DNA of 64,000 nucleotides from Streptomyces sp. NBC_01445. Lineage in GTDB: Bacteria > Actinomycetota > Actinomycetes > Streptomycetales > Streptomycetaceae. Below are positions 1 through 8,136 of this stretch, one piece after another (position 1 is the first letter of the stretch; each line of letters opens with the position of its first letter). The notes beneath the pieces are model-generated. The model made no database searches. It saw only the letters and a program-made list of their open reading frames with translations, and had not been told where the DNA came from. The DNA lies in contig NZ_CP109485.1 of the NCBI RefSeq assembly GCF_035918235.1, positions 5,022,001-5,086,000 on the forward strand, read 5' to 3'. The translations under genes and the position numbers were made by a program.

Positions 1-768
1 GTTGTCGCCCACGTTGTCGGCGATGGTCGCGGCATTACGCGGATCATCCTCCGGAATGCCCTTTTCGACCTTGCCGACCAGGTCGGCGCCGACGTCGGCG
101 GCCTTGGTGAAGATGCCGCCTCCGACACGCATGAACATCGCGATGAGCGCCGCACCGAGGCCAAATCCTTCGAGGACCTTGGGCGCGTCGGCCGCGTAGA
201 CCAGCACGACACAGGAGGCGCCGAGCAGGCCCAGCCCCACCGTGAACATGCCGACTACGCCACCCGTGCGAAAAGCGATCTTCATGGCCTTGTGCGAGAC
301 AACGGTGAGATCCTTTTCCGGCTCGCCTTCCGCCGGGGTGGCCTCCCTGGCCGCGGCGGCGACGCGCACATTGCTGCGCACCGCCAGCCACATTCCGATG
401 TATCCGGTGGTGGCCGAGAACACCGCGCCGATCAAGAAGAAGATCGAGCGCCCGGCTCGCTGATTCCAATCGTCCGCGGGCAGCAGCATGAGCAGGAAGA
501 ACACCACGACGGCGAATACCGCGAGGGTCCGCAGCTGCCGCCCGAGATAGGCATTCGCGCCTTCCTGGACCGCTGCCGCGATCTTCTTCATGCTGTCGGT
601 GCCCTCGCCTGCCGCCAGCACCTGGCGTACGAGCACTGCGGCCACCACGAGGGCGGCGAGCGCGACGATGCCGATCACCATGACGATGAGCCGGTTGTCG
701 TCGGTCAGGACCGCGGCTGCGAAGGTTGAGGGGTGGTCAAACGCTTGAGGGGTAGAAAGCCCCGCCAT
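1..768 (-). CDS. hppA: Membrane-bound proton-pumping pyrophosphatase, N-terminal 256 codons
   Basis: Start of an H+-translocating inorganic pyrophosphatase, which couples PPi hydrolysis to proton export across the membrane. The gene runs off the left edge, so about a third of the usual roughly 800 residues is present. The ATG at 768 is preceded by a strong AAGGAGGAC ribosome site. Hydrophobic segments lie near residues 25-45, 85-105 and 150-180. The conserved pyrophosphatase segment GGGIFTKAADVGADLVGKVE, followed by the DDPRN and DNVGDN substrate-binding motifs, closes the visible part. Its position next to the bldG pair is usual in Streptomyces. It probably has its own promoter in 769-977. 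Confidence 0.95.
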   Translation of the reverse strand, partial: MAGLSTPQAFDHPSTFAAAVLTDDNRLIVMVIGIVALAALVVAAVLVRQVLAAGEGTDSMKKIAAAVQEGANAYLGRQLRTLAVFAVVVFFLLMLLPADDWNQRAGRSIFFLIGAVFSATTGYIGMWLAVRSNVRVAAAAREATPAEGEPEKDLTVVSHKAMKIAFRTGGVVGMFTVGLGLLGASCVVLVYAADAPKVLEGFGLGAALIAMFMRVGGGIFTKAADVGADLVGKVEKGIPEDDPRNAATIADNVGDN

Positions 769-977
769 TCGTCCTCCTTGACGCTTGGGCTGAGCTCAAG
801 ATGTGGACGGATTGTAGGGAGCGGCGCCTGATCAAAACAGTGCGCGAGAAACGGAATTTGCCATCCGTTACTACCCGGCAAATGATCGTCCAACACGATG
901 GGCGCACAAGAAGCAGTAATGCCCTGAAAGCATTGAGGCTTGATCCAATTATGATCGACGATCTAGGGAATGCAAAT
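769..977. other. Non-coding spacer upstream of hppA
   Basis: No convincing reading frame. The stretch is less GC-rich than its surroundings and presumably carries the hppA promoter; no clear -35/-10 pair was assigned. Confidence 0.4.
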
Positions 978-1009
978 AGGCCCTGCTCACCGGGGTGAAG
1001 GCAGGGCCT
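978..1009 (-). terminator. Hairpin terminator after the bldG/anti-sigma pair
   Basis: A perfect 9-bp stem (AGGCCCTGC at 978-986 with GCAGGGCCT at 1001-1009) lies between the stop of the anti-sigma-type gene and the hppA start. It probably ends the bldG transcript, which runs leftward. Confidence 0.6.
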
Positions 1010-1099
1010 GGAACCAGAAACGATCACATGGGGGCAGCGTCGAGCGGAGCCACGGACGGGCGAATCAGGGGGCGTTGCGTGGACGCCGGGTGGACCGCG

Positions 1100-1537
1100 T
1101 CAAGACGGAAGAGTCGCCGGCGTGGTCGGCCAAGTCATCCGAATGAGTCCACCGGACTCGTCCGCAGTGACCTCCACATCGTCGACAAGGCCACTGATGA
1201 CGGCGAGGCCCATGTCGTCCTCGCCCTCCGCCGCCAGATCGTCCGCCCCGCCGGGCGCGCCGGACGACTGCTCGCCGGGAACGCTCCGCGGAGCCTCGTC
1301 CCCGACCTCGATGGAGAACTGCTTCTCCTCCTCAGTGAGAAGGACCCGAACGGGTGCAGTGATACCGCTGCTCCGGTGAAGACCGACGGCGCGGCTGCAG
1401 GCCTCGCCGACAGCGAGCCTGACCTCGTCGAGCACGGCCTCGTCCACTCCGGCCCTGCGCGCCACCGCGGCCGCCACCAGACGGGCGGTCCTGACATGCT
1501 CGGGCTGCGCACTGAATCGGAGTTCGACGGTGGCCAT
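1100..1537 (-). CDS. RsbW-type anti-sigma factor / serine kinase partner of BldG
   Basis: A 145-residue GHKL-fold ATPase of the anti-sigma kinase type. The ATG at 1537 is chosen because GAGGGGG lies just upstream; the frame opens further upstream but without a good ribosome site. The N-box region (DEVRLAVGEACSRAV, about residues 42-56) and the Gly-rich DDMGLAVISGLVDDV segment near residues 110-125 fit an RsbW/SpoIIAB ATP site, with an acidic insert between them. It lies 97 nt downstream of bldG on the same strand. In Streptomyces the equivalent gene is known to be cotranscribed with bldG, and its product binds BldG. Partner-switch function here is inferred from that. Confidence 0.88.
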   Translation of the reverse strand: MATVELRFSAQPEHVRTARLVAAAVARRAGVDEAVLDEVRLAVGEACSRAVGLHRSSGITAPVRVLLTEEEKQFSIEVGDEAPRSVPGEQSSGAPGGADDLAAEGEDDMGLAVISGLVDDVEVTADESGGLIRMTWPTTPATLPS

Positions 1538-1634
1538 GCATCCCCCTCGGATGTACGGGCGTGCTCTGAAGGGACCGGGCCATCGGCCCGGCCCCCACTT
1601 CCGCTCAGCCACCGGCCTGTGGGCCGGTGACCGA

Positions 1635-1976
1635 TCAGTCGGTAGCCGCTACGGCTTCCTCGACCGAGGTGTGAATGGGGAACACCTTGGTCAGGCCGGT
1701 GATACGGAAGATCTTGAGAATGCGCTCCTGGTTACAGACCAGTCGCAGCGAGCCCTCATGGGCCCGCACTCGCTTCAGACCGCCCACCAGTACGCCGAGC
1801 CCGGTGGAGTCGAGGAAATCGACTCCCTCCATGTCGACGACAAGGTGGAAGCTGCCGTCGTTCACCAGCTCGACCAGCTGCTCTCGCAGCTTGGGCGCGG
1901 TATATACATCGATTTCGCCACCGACCTCGACGACCGTACGATCGCCGACGGTACGGGTCGACAGGGACAGGTCCAC
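1635..1976 (-). CDS. bldG: Anti-sigma factor antagonist BldG
   Basis: A 113-residue STAS-domain anti-anti-sigma factor of the SpoIIAA type, required in Streptomyces for aerial development and antibiotic production. The phosphorylatable serine is Ser57 in the motif [14 protein letters not shown]; the N-terminal beta strands ([14 protein letters not shown]) and the C-terminal [11 protein letters not shown] are typical. The protein is nearly the textbook BldG sequence, only slightly shorter after residue 8. It is transcribed leftward into the anti-sigma-type gene, the normal bldG arrangement. BldG sequesters anti-sigma proteins when unphosphorylated (established for the family). Confidence 0.96.
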
Positions 1977-2056
1977 GGATCCTCCAGCACCTTGCTATCG
2001 AGCGGTCGTCCCTCGGGACACCTCGGCAGAGCCCCCGGGACGGATCGCCAGCCGCG
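1977..2056. promoter_or_regulatory. Divergent bldG / helicase intergenic region
   Basis: Eighty bases separate the divergent starts of bldG and the helicase and must carry at least part of both promoters. No confident -35/-10 pair was read. Confidence 0.4.
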
Positions 2057-4639
2057 ATGGCATTCAATCACTTACCGGCAGGCGTGCACGACGCCTTAGG
2101 AGCATTGTCCGTCACGCCAGTGACACACTCGGTGCCGATGGCCAAGAATCACCGCCCCGGACAACCCGCGGCGGACACCGCTTCCCGCCCCTCTCCAGGG
2201 GCGATTCTCGACCGGCTCGCCTCGGGTCCGAGCCGGGCTTCGCGCATCACTCATACGGAGCACTTGCCCCCTCGACCGGGTCGTCATGCCGTATGGCCCG
2301 ACCGCATCCGATCCGAGGTCCTCGCCGCCGTCCAGTCGGCCGGAATCGAGCACCCCTGGGCCCATCAGGCACTCGCCGCCGAGCACGCGATGGACGGCGA
2401 GTCGGTCGTCGTCTCCACCGGAACTGCCTCCGGAAAGTCCCTGGCGTACCTCGTCCCGGTGCTCTCCCGGCTCCTCGACGGCTCCGAGGCCCCGAACGGG
2501 CGTGGCGCGACCGCGCTCTACCTCGCGCCGACGAAAGCACTCGCCGCGGACCAGTGCAGATCGGTGAAGGAACTTTCACAACCGCTCGGCACGGCGATCC
2601 GCCCCGCGGTCTACGACGGCGACACCCCCGTCGAGGAACGCGAGTGGGTACGGCAGTACGCCAACTACGTCCTGACCAACCCCGACATGCTGCACCGCGG
2701 GATATTGCCCTCGCACCCCCGCTGGTCCTCCTTCCTCAAGTCGCTCAAGTACGTCGTCATCGACGAGTGCCACACCTACCGCGGCGTCTTCGGGTCCCAC
2801 GTCGCCCAGGTCCTGCGCCGTCTGCGCCGCCTGTGCGCCCGCTACGGCTCGGAACCCGTGTTCCTGCTGGCGTCCGCCACCGCCGCCGACCCGGCCGTCG
2901 CTGCCGAGCGCCTAACGGGTCTCCCGGTCGTCGAGATCGCCGACGACGCCTCGCCCCGCGGAGAGCTCGTCTTCGCCCTCTGGGAACCCCCTCTCACCGA
3001 GCTCCACGGCGAGAAGGGCGCCCCCGTCCGTCGCACCGCCACCGCCGAGACGGCGGACCTGCTGACGGACCTGACCCTGCAGGGCGTCCACTCCGTCGCC
3101 TTCGTACGCTCCCGGCGCGGCGCCGAGCTGATCTCGGTGATCGCCCAGGAACGCCTCGCCGAGATCGACCGCTCCCTCGCCCGCCGCGTCGCCGCCTACC
3201 GCGGCGGCTACCTGCCCGAAGAACGCCGCGCCCTCGAACGCGCCCTGCACTCCGGCGAACTCCTCGGCCTGGCCGCCACCACCGCCCTCGAACTCGGCAT
3301 CGACGTCTCGGGGTTGGACGCCGTCGTCATCGCCGGCTATCCGGGCACCAGGGCGTCGCTGTGGCAGCAGGCGGGCCGCGCGGGACGGTCGGGGCAGGGC
3401 GCGCTCGCCGTCCTCGTCGCCCGCGACGACCCCCTGGACACGTATCTCGTCCACCACCCCGAAGCCCTCTTCGACCAGCCGGTGGAGTCCACGGTCCTGG
3501 ACCCCGACAACCCGTACGTCCTCGCCCCCCATCTGTGCGCGGCCGCCGCCGAACTCCCACTCACCGACGACGACTTGCCCCTGTTCGGCCCGACCACCGC
3601 CGAGCTGCTCCCCCAGCTGGAGGACGCGAAGCTGCTGCGCCGCCGCACCAAGGCCTGGCACTGGACCCGCCGCGAACGCGCCGCCGATCTGACGGACATC
3701 CGCGGCGACGGCGGCAGCCCCGTACAGATCGTCGAGGCCGGTACGGGACGCCTCCTGGGCACCGTGGACGCCGGCTCGGCGCACACGACCGTCCACGACG
3801 GCGCGGTCCACCTCCACCAGGGCCGCACCTACCTCGTGAAGCACCTGGACCTGGAGGACTCGGTCGCCCTCGTCGAGGAGGCCAACCCGACCTACTCGAC
3901 CACCGCCCGCGACACCACCGCCATCTCCGTACTGGAGACGGACATCGAAGTCCCTTGGGGTGATGGCCGGTTGTGCTACGGCTCTGTCGAAGTAACCAAC
4001 CAGGTCGTCTCCTTCCTGCGCCGCCGTCTCATCACCGGCGAAGTCCTCGGCGAGACCAAACTCGACCTCCCTCCCCGCACCCTCCGCACCCGCGCCGTGT
4101 GGTGGACGGTGACGGAGGACCAACTCGACGCGGCCCGCGTGAACCCAGAGATCCTCGGCGGCGCGCTACACGCCGCCGAACACGCCTCCATCGGCATGCT
4201 GCCGCTGTTCGCCACCTGCGACCGCTGGGACATCGGCGGCGTCTCCATCCCCCTCCACCCCGACACCCTGCTGCCCACGGTCTTCGTGTACGACGGCCAT
4301 CCCGGCGGGGCGGGATTCGCGGAGCGCGCGTTCCACACGGCCCGCGAGTGGCTCACCGCCACCCTCGAAGCAATCGCCTCCTGCGAGTGCGAGGCGGGCT
4401 GCCCGTCCTGCATCCAGTCCCCCAAGTGCGGCAACGGCAACGACCCTCTCCACAAACGCGGCGCAGTACGGCTGCTGAAGGTCCTGCTCAGGGACGCCCC
4501 TCCGACGATGCCTTCGACGGCACCTCCGGCACCGGCATCGGCACCGGTCTCGGCAGGTACGCGGACGTCTTCGGCGCGGGCTTCGTCCGAGGGGCGGCCG
4601 ACATCTCAGGGTCAGGAACCCGGTCCGGCGGCTGACTGA
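2057..4639 (+). CDS. DECH-box superfamily 2 helicase with C-terminal DUF1998
   Basis: An 860-residue ATP-dependent helicase of the 'helicase/secretion neighbourhood' type. Motif I is TGTASGKS at residues 121-128, motif II is DECH near 235, motif III ASAT near 270, and motif VI QQAGRAGRSGQ near 436. The C-terminal DUF1998 module ends with a Cys cluster (CECEAGCPSC..KCGNGN, about residue 775 on) expected to bind metal; the tail after residue 815 is Ala/Pro/Ser-rich. It resembles bacterial DNA-repair helicases of the Hrq1/MrfA type, so a repair role is possible. In most Streptomyces a convergent Tad-type secretion cluster follows; here only a scar of it remains. Confidence 0.93.
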   Translation: MAFNHLPAGVHDALGALSVTPVTHSVPMAKNHRPGQPAADTASRPSPGAILDRLASGPSRASRITHTEHLPPRPGRHAVWPDRIRSEVLAAVQSAGIEHPWAHQALAAEHAMDGESVVVSTGTASGKSLAYLVPVLSRLLDGSEAPNGRGATALYLAPTKALAADQCRSVKELSQPLGTAIRPAVYDGDTPVEEREWVRQYANYVLTNPDMLHRGILPSHPRWSSFLKSLKYVVIDECHTYRGVFGSHVAQVLRRLRRLCARYGSEPVFLLASATAADPAVAAERLTGLPVVEIADDASPRGELVFALWEPPLTELHGEKGAPVRRTATAETADLLTDLTLQGVHSVAFVRSRRGAELISVIAQERLAEIDRSLARRVAAYRGGYLPEERRALERALHSGELLGLAATTALELGIDVSGLDAVVIAGYPGTRASLWQQAGRAGRSGQGALAVLVARDDPLDTYLVHHPEALFDQPVESTVLDPDNPYVLAPHLCAAAAELPLTDDDLPLFGPTTAELLPQLEDAKLLRRRTKAWHWTRRERAADLTDIRGDGGSPVQIVEAGTGRLLGTVDAGSAHTTVHDGAVHLHQGRTYLVKHLDLEDSVALVEEANPTYSTTARDTTAISVLETDIEVPWGDGRLCYGSVEVTNQVVSFLRRRLITGEVLGETKLDLPPRTLRTRAVWWTVTEDQLDAARVNPEILGGALHAAEHASIGMLPLFATCDRWDIGGVSIPLHPDTLLPTVFVYDGHPGGAGFAERAFHTAREWLTATLEAIASCECEAGCPSCIQSPKCGNGNDPLHKRGAVRLLKVLLRDAPPTMPSTAPPAPASAPVSAGTRTSSARASSEGRPTSQGQEPGPAAD

Positions 4640-4726
4640 CCGACTGATCCTGCGAAGCCCATCACTCGGGATCAAAGGGACCAGCCGGATCCACGGAACC
4701 AGCAGAGATGGTCGGATCCGCGAGTC

Positions 4727-5020
4727 CTACCGGATCAGTCGGGACCCCAGAGGCGGCGGATCCGCCGGACCTGCCGGGTCGGCCGGGACCCCAGGTGTCA
4801 CTGGCCCCGCAGGACCAGCCCGGGCCCTGCCCTCCGTGGTCAGCGGCGCGGTGCCAGCCGCTGCGGTGACGTCAGACACCTCCCCGTACACCGCGCACCG
4901 CACGAGCCGTGCGTCCTGTGCCACCGCCACCCGAAGCGCGGCCTGTACCTGCCCGCTGGCCAGCGACTCCGAGCAGCGCAATCCCGATGCCGATCCTGAT
5001 GCCGACCGGACTGCGCGGGA
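4727..5020 (-). pseudogene. C-terminal remnant of a TadE-like secretion-neighbourhood protein
   Basis: The last 90 or so codons of a leftward gene converging on the helicase. The stretch RVAVAQDARLVRCAVYGEV followed by SDVT and ARAGP matches what I know of the TadE-like family that normally ends at this spot (A..VA..GARLV.C.V.G...VT....ARAGP). The expected N-terminal membrane anchor is not found in the same frame: upstream codons switch frame and become Arg/Ser-rich. I read it as the broken left end of a deleted Tad cluster. A short intact secreted protein is a less likely alternative. Confidence 0.55.
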
Positions 5021-5541
5021 CGACTGACCAGCGGCACTGACGACACCACGCTCGGGCTCGGGTGGGCGTACCTGGCGTGCCGGGCGGAGTCGGCAGCATC
5101 TGTCCCTCTTCCCGCCGCGGCCCGTCTCATCGGGCCGCGAGCGCGGAGGCCCCCGGCCGACGCGCAACAAGACAGAACGCGGCTCCGAACCCCGAGCACG
5201 CACGCGCCCGCCTAGCCCTGCCATCTGCTCTTTTTCTTCTTTTCCTTCCTTCCCCACCTGCTGCCAGGCCGGAGTGTGCGCGAGAGGGGTTGTCGGCAAG
5301 ACCGGTACGCCCGTACCAGTGGCCCTGACCTGCGGTTTTCCTGTTTCAAGCGAAGGAAGGTGCACTAGGGGCTTTGAGCCCCGTTTTGCGGGTGACTTTG
5401 CTAGTGCTTTTGAGGGTGAGTTTGTCGGCAGCGCACGTGCGGCGGCCGCGGTGCCCGGCAGGTTGTCACAGGTGTCTGGCGTCCCTCACCCGGTCACTAC
5501 GGCTCCCGGCGGCTCACGTCCGTCCGCAGCGACCCGCTCAC

Positions 5542-5812
5542 TCATCGTCGCCGTCGTCGAATCGCGCTCTCCGTGAACTGCGCGCCGCGGCGGTCGGCGT
5601 CCTCGGGCTTGGACTGGTCGTCGAGGCGGGCAGGGGTACAGCGGCTGAGGTAGCGATTCCACCAGGCAAGGCGGTCAGCGGAATTCCGGGGAAAGAGGGC
5701 AGTGAGGGCTGCAGAGCCGGCCGCGGTGAGGCCCGTGGCCGCGAGTGCCGCCCTCCAGGGCCCGCTGGTGGCGGTGGCGAGCGCGGCGATCGCAGTCCGT
5801 CACAGCCGACTG
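5542..5812 (-). pseudogene. C-terminal fragment of a possible mobile-element membrane protein
   Basis: One leftward frame has coding character over about 85 codons and ends at a TGA at 5542. It contains an Ala/Leu-rich hydrophobic stretch (ALATATSG, LAATGLTAAGSAAL), then LAWWNRYLSRCTPARLDD and an Arg-rich end. There is no start: the frame hits a stop at about 5812, just where the repeat array begins. Hydrophobic helix plus basic tail recalls the small spread (Spd) proteins of Streptomyces conjugative elements, but no specific motif supports that. Probably a decayed gene of inserted foreign DNA. Confidence 0.35.
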
Positions 5813-5860
5813 GTACGCCCACTGGTACGCGTCTCGCTGCACCGCGCCGCCGGGCGCCAC

Positions 5861-6619
5861 TGCGCACCGGTTGCGCAGTCGCCTGTCGCCGCCTGCGCAA
5901 CGACTCGCGGATGGTTGCGCAGCACGACCCGATCGTCCACTGCGCAGCGGGGACCCCAGAGTGCGCAGTCAGGGGGCACTGCGACTGCGCAGTGGAGGTT
6001 GCGCAGCACCGTGGGTTCTCATTCGCGACAACTGCGCACTCCGCGCACCGGTACGCGTTTGGTTTTCCAACGCGTACCGGCCGCTTCGACGGTTTCCGCG
6101 TCACCCGGCTTCGAGGGCGCCGCGGCGACTTGCCGCGCCCGGTGCCATCCGGCGACCGGTACGCGTTTTGCGGGGGCGGAGAAGCGCGTACCGGTCTGCA
6201 GAACACCCAGGTCAATGCCCTGTTAGACGCCCCTACGGTCAGCAGGACGCAAGAGGTCGCTCAGGTACTGGTACTCGTTTTGCCGTGCCGCTCTGGCCGT
6301 CCGGTACGCATTTTGGCGGGCGCCGCAAGGGCGTTCGGGCCTCTCGCAGTCGACCGGTACGGATTGCGCAGCACCCGGTGCGCAACGCGCCTCAGTTGGC
6401 AGTGCGCAGTCGGAGTCGAGGCCGGGCGGGCCTGCTGCGCAACTCCCGGGACCGCATTGCGCAGCGAGCTCGAACACTCGCGCACTGCACCTCGAGTACG
6501 GGTTCCGTAGGGTGCTGCGCAGCTGTGGGCCGAACCCGGCACCGGCACCGGTCACTGCGCACCGGGGCGTGAGGAGGCTGCGCACCACACTGGGCAGCCG
6601 CTGAGAATGGGGGTGCGCA
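5861..6619. repeat. Array of 18 TGCGCA palindromes
   Basis: The hexamer TGCGCA starts at 5861, 5872, 5894, 5916, 5941, 5962, 5986, 6000, 6033, 6365, 6379, 6403, 6436, 6458, 6516, 6556, 6579 and 6614. At this base composition fewer than one copy would be expected. Many spacings are close to multiples of one helical turn (11, 22, 22, 21, 33; then 33, 22, 23). The array has two blocks separated by the GGTACGC inverted repeats. No convincing gene overlaps it. Function unknown; a cis-acting protein-binding region is the simplest reading. Confidence 0.8.
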
Positions 6620-6683
6620 GTCGGCCGCCGGACACTGTGCAGCCCCATAGCTGGACACGTTGGGTGAAGATGTGAGCGTTCAT
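6552..6683 (-). CDS. Possible small protein, 43 codons
   Basis: A short leftward ORF whose ATG at 6683 has a good ribosome site (GAGGGGG, seven bases upstream). The product starts MNAHIFTQRVQLWG and then becomes Arg/Ser/Cys-rich as it enters the TGCGCA repeats, which makes the second half doubtful. It could be the start of a truncated small transfer gene. No family recognised. Confidence 0.22.
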   Translation of the reverse strand: MNAHIFTQRVQLWGCTVSGGRLRTPILSGCPVWCAASSRPGAQ

Positions 6684-7069
6684 GCAATTCCCCCTCAGCG
6701 GCGCCTTCAGCTCCGCGTACTTCCCCAGTTGGTTGCGGCTGGTGACGGGCCGCCCGACTGCTGTGTGTGGGGCTGACAGCGCCCTCAAGAGTGCCTTCGG
6801 CGGCGCTCCGCGCTGGCATTCGCCACCTTGCCCCCCCGACCAGCCGTAATGATCGTCGGCTATCGAGCGGCCCGAGAACCCTGGCGTCCCTGGGAGCAAG
6901 GAACGCCTCCGAAGTCCGCATGGAGACGAAGGAATCGACTCCGCGATGCCCCTGGCCCGTTCCGTGCCGTTCCAGCTGGGGAACTACGTGAACGTCCGCA
7001 GAAGGCTCGCCGGGTCTGTCGAGGATCGGTTGCGCTGGGGCGGGCGCCACAAGACGGGTGTGCCGAAAC

Positions 7070-7148
7070 GCGTACCGGTTTGCGTACCGCTCCAACGTGA
7101 CCAACTCGCAACCGCAGACCCCAGAATCCGGTACGCAAACCGGTACGC
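7070..7148. repeat. 20-bp perfect inverted repeat with 39-nt spacer
   Basis: The sequence at 7070-7089 is the exact reverse complement of 7129-7148. Each arm holds two GTACC/GGTAC units, so the structure offers four half-sites. It is the largest member of the GGTACGC family in this region. Confidence 0.9.
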
Positions 7149-7244
7149 CCTGCTGGGTTGGCTCATGGCATCCCTCCCGTCTTTACCGTTAACGCTGTCC
7201 GGACGGACTGTCCGCGCCTGGCCGCCTGTCCGCAGACAGCAGAG

Positions 7245-7291
7245 AGAGCCCCCAGTGACCGCCCGTCCGCAGGCTGCCCGCTGGGGGCTCT
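7245..7291. terminator. Hairpin AGAGCCCCCAG / CTGGGGGCTCT
   Basis: A perfect 11-bp stem with a 25-nt loop, just beyond the stop of the leftward small pseudogene at 7316. It probably terminates that transcript. TGTCCG units recur on both sides. Confidence 0.6.
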
Positions 7292-7315
7292 TCGTGTGTC
7301 CGCGCGCTGTCCGCG

Positions 7316-7586
7316 TCAGTCGTTAACGGTGTCCGCCGTCTGATCCGCCGGGGCGTCCGGCATCCCGCCCTGGGCCAGTACGGACGGCCGTTCGGCGAGT
7401 GCTGACGGGTCGCCGCAGAGGGCCAGCAGGAGCGCGTCCAGGCGCGCAATGCGGGCCTTCAGCCGGGGGTTACCGCTGTCGCGCCGGAGGGCCTCCCACA
7501 GGTCCTTTGACTGGCACTGGATCTCCAGGACTTCCTGGTTGAAGAGCCTGCACCTCTGCGGCTTCCAGGGCTTCAGTGATTGTCAT
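7316..7586 (-). pseudogene. Frameshifted small mobile-element gene
   Basis: The ATG at 7586, with a GGGGG ribosome site, opens MTITEALEAAEVQ. The frame is then lost at a CAACCAGG run near 7537; one base fewer restores it. The restored frame reads QEVLEIQCQSKDLWEALRR, then RLKARIARLDALLLALCGDP, and ends at a TGA at 7316. The composition is typical of small helical proteins carried by Streptomyces integrating elements, but no function is recognised. It overlaps the preceding small gene (ATGA-type junction), so the two formed an operon. Either a decayed gene or a one-base sequence error. Confidence 0.5.
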
Positions 7587-7724
7587 TGCGGATCATCCCC
7601 CGGTGGGCTTCGCCGATCTCTCTGGCCTCACTACCCCAAAGGACTTCTCCGGCGGGGACGATCGTCTCCGGTGAGTCGCTCCAAGCGGAGGTCTGACACC
7701 AGGACCGTGGGGATGCGTCGACAC
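7573..7724 (-). pseudogene. Second frameshifted small mobile-element gene
   Basis: Coding-like segments appear in successive frames: GTG at 7724 (VST), then TVLVSDLRLERLTG, then ETIVPAGEVLWGSEAREIG to a TGA at 7573-7575. Two single-base shifts, one in a CCCC run, would be needed for an intact protein of about 50 residues. The stop overlaps the start of the next gene. The product is not assigned; it looks like the first gene of a small operon downstream of the GntR regulator. Confidence 0.4.
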
Positions 7725-7746
7725 GGTCAACAGCCCAGGTCCCGGG

Positions 7747-7992
7747 CTAGTTGGCGTCCCTCTCCGCTGACTTCAGGACGAAGGTCCCCATGCCCTTCTC
7801 GGAGCGCGTCAGCCCCTCCGCCCGCACGGCTTCCATGGCCCGTTGCGCGGTGCTATTGACCACGTCGAACTCAGCGGCAAGGGCCACGATGCTTGGCACC
7901 TTGCTACCTGGCGGATACGTGCCGTTGGTAATGCGCTCAATGATCACGGCGGCAATCTGAGGCCACATGGCGCGCGTCCGGTCAATCTCCAT
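7747..7992 (-). CDS. GntR-family DNA-binding regulator, HTH domain only
   Basis: An 81-residue protein starting at the ATG at 7992 (GAGGTG ribosome site). It is essentially one winged helix: MWPQIAAVIIERITNGTYPPGSKVPS, then the recognition-helix region FDVVNSTAQRAMEAVRAEGL and the wing GMGTFV. No effector domain follows, unlike full-length GntR proteins. Size and layout recall KorSA-type repressors that control transfer genes on Streptomyces integrative plasmids. It faces away from the gene at 8137, with a repeat-rich operator between. Regulation of its own promoter and the divergent one is inferred. Confidence 0.85.
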   Translation of the reverse strand: MEIDRTRAMWPQIAAVIIERITNGTYPPGSKVPSIVALAAEFDVVNSTAQRAMEAVRAEGLTRSEKGMGTFVLKSAERDAN

Positions 7993-7995
7993 GCA

Positions 7996-8064
7996 GTACA
8001 CCTCAGTGCACTTCACAGCTTCCGGCATCTTGAGCGCACTGAGGTATACCGAAGTACACTGATC
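7996..8064. promoter_or_regulatory. Probable GntR operator between divergent promoters
   Basis: GTACACCTCAGTGCACTTC at 7996-8014 reappears on the other strand as GTATACCTCAGTGCGCTC (8049-8032), a near-perfect inverted pair. A third related site (AAGTACACTGATC) starts at 8052. The sites flank the gntR start and overlap a TACACT that could be the -10 of the rightward gene, as expected for autoregulation. Confidence 0.65.
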
Positions 8065-8136
8065 CTGAAACGGAAGGACCCCGGCGGATGCGGTGAACAT
8101 CCCCGGGGCGAGGGCCCGACTGCAAGGAGTCGAACC

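Larger units (their letters stand above)
5301..7148. repeat. Dispersed GGTACGC / GCGTACC repeats, several as inverted pairs
   Basis: About fourteen copies of GGTACG or its complement lie in this stretch, near 5304, 5312, 5812, 5824, 6050, 6075, 6157, 6187, 6302, 6356, 7071, 7083, 7130 and 7142. Several pair up: CCGGTACGCGTT with AACGCGTACCGG around 6048-6080, GACCGGTACGCG with CGCGTACCGGTC around 6154-6192, and a 20-bp perfect inverted repeat at 7070-7089/7129-7148. The arrangement suggests sites for a dimeric DNA-binding protein such as a replication, partition or transfer factor. No known consensus was recognised. Confidence 0.75.

Noticed and set aside
1675..3963. 762-codon rightward frame over bldG and the helicase
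   Set aside because: Arg/Pro-rich shadow of the helicase gene in another frame; the helicase frame has all motifs.
4727..5365. A full 212-codon leftward gene
   Set aside because: Only the last 90 codons look coding; the upstream part is Arg/Gly/Ser-rich frame noise and lacks the expected membrane segment.
5861..6619. CRISPR array reading of the TGCGCA region
   Set aside because: Repeat units are six-base palindromes at irregular spacing, not 24-37-bp repeats with uniform spacers; no cas genes.
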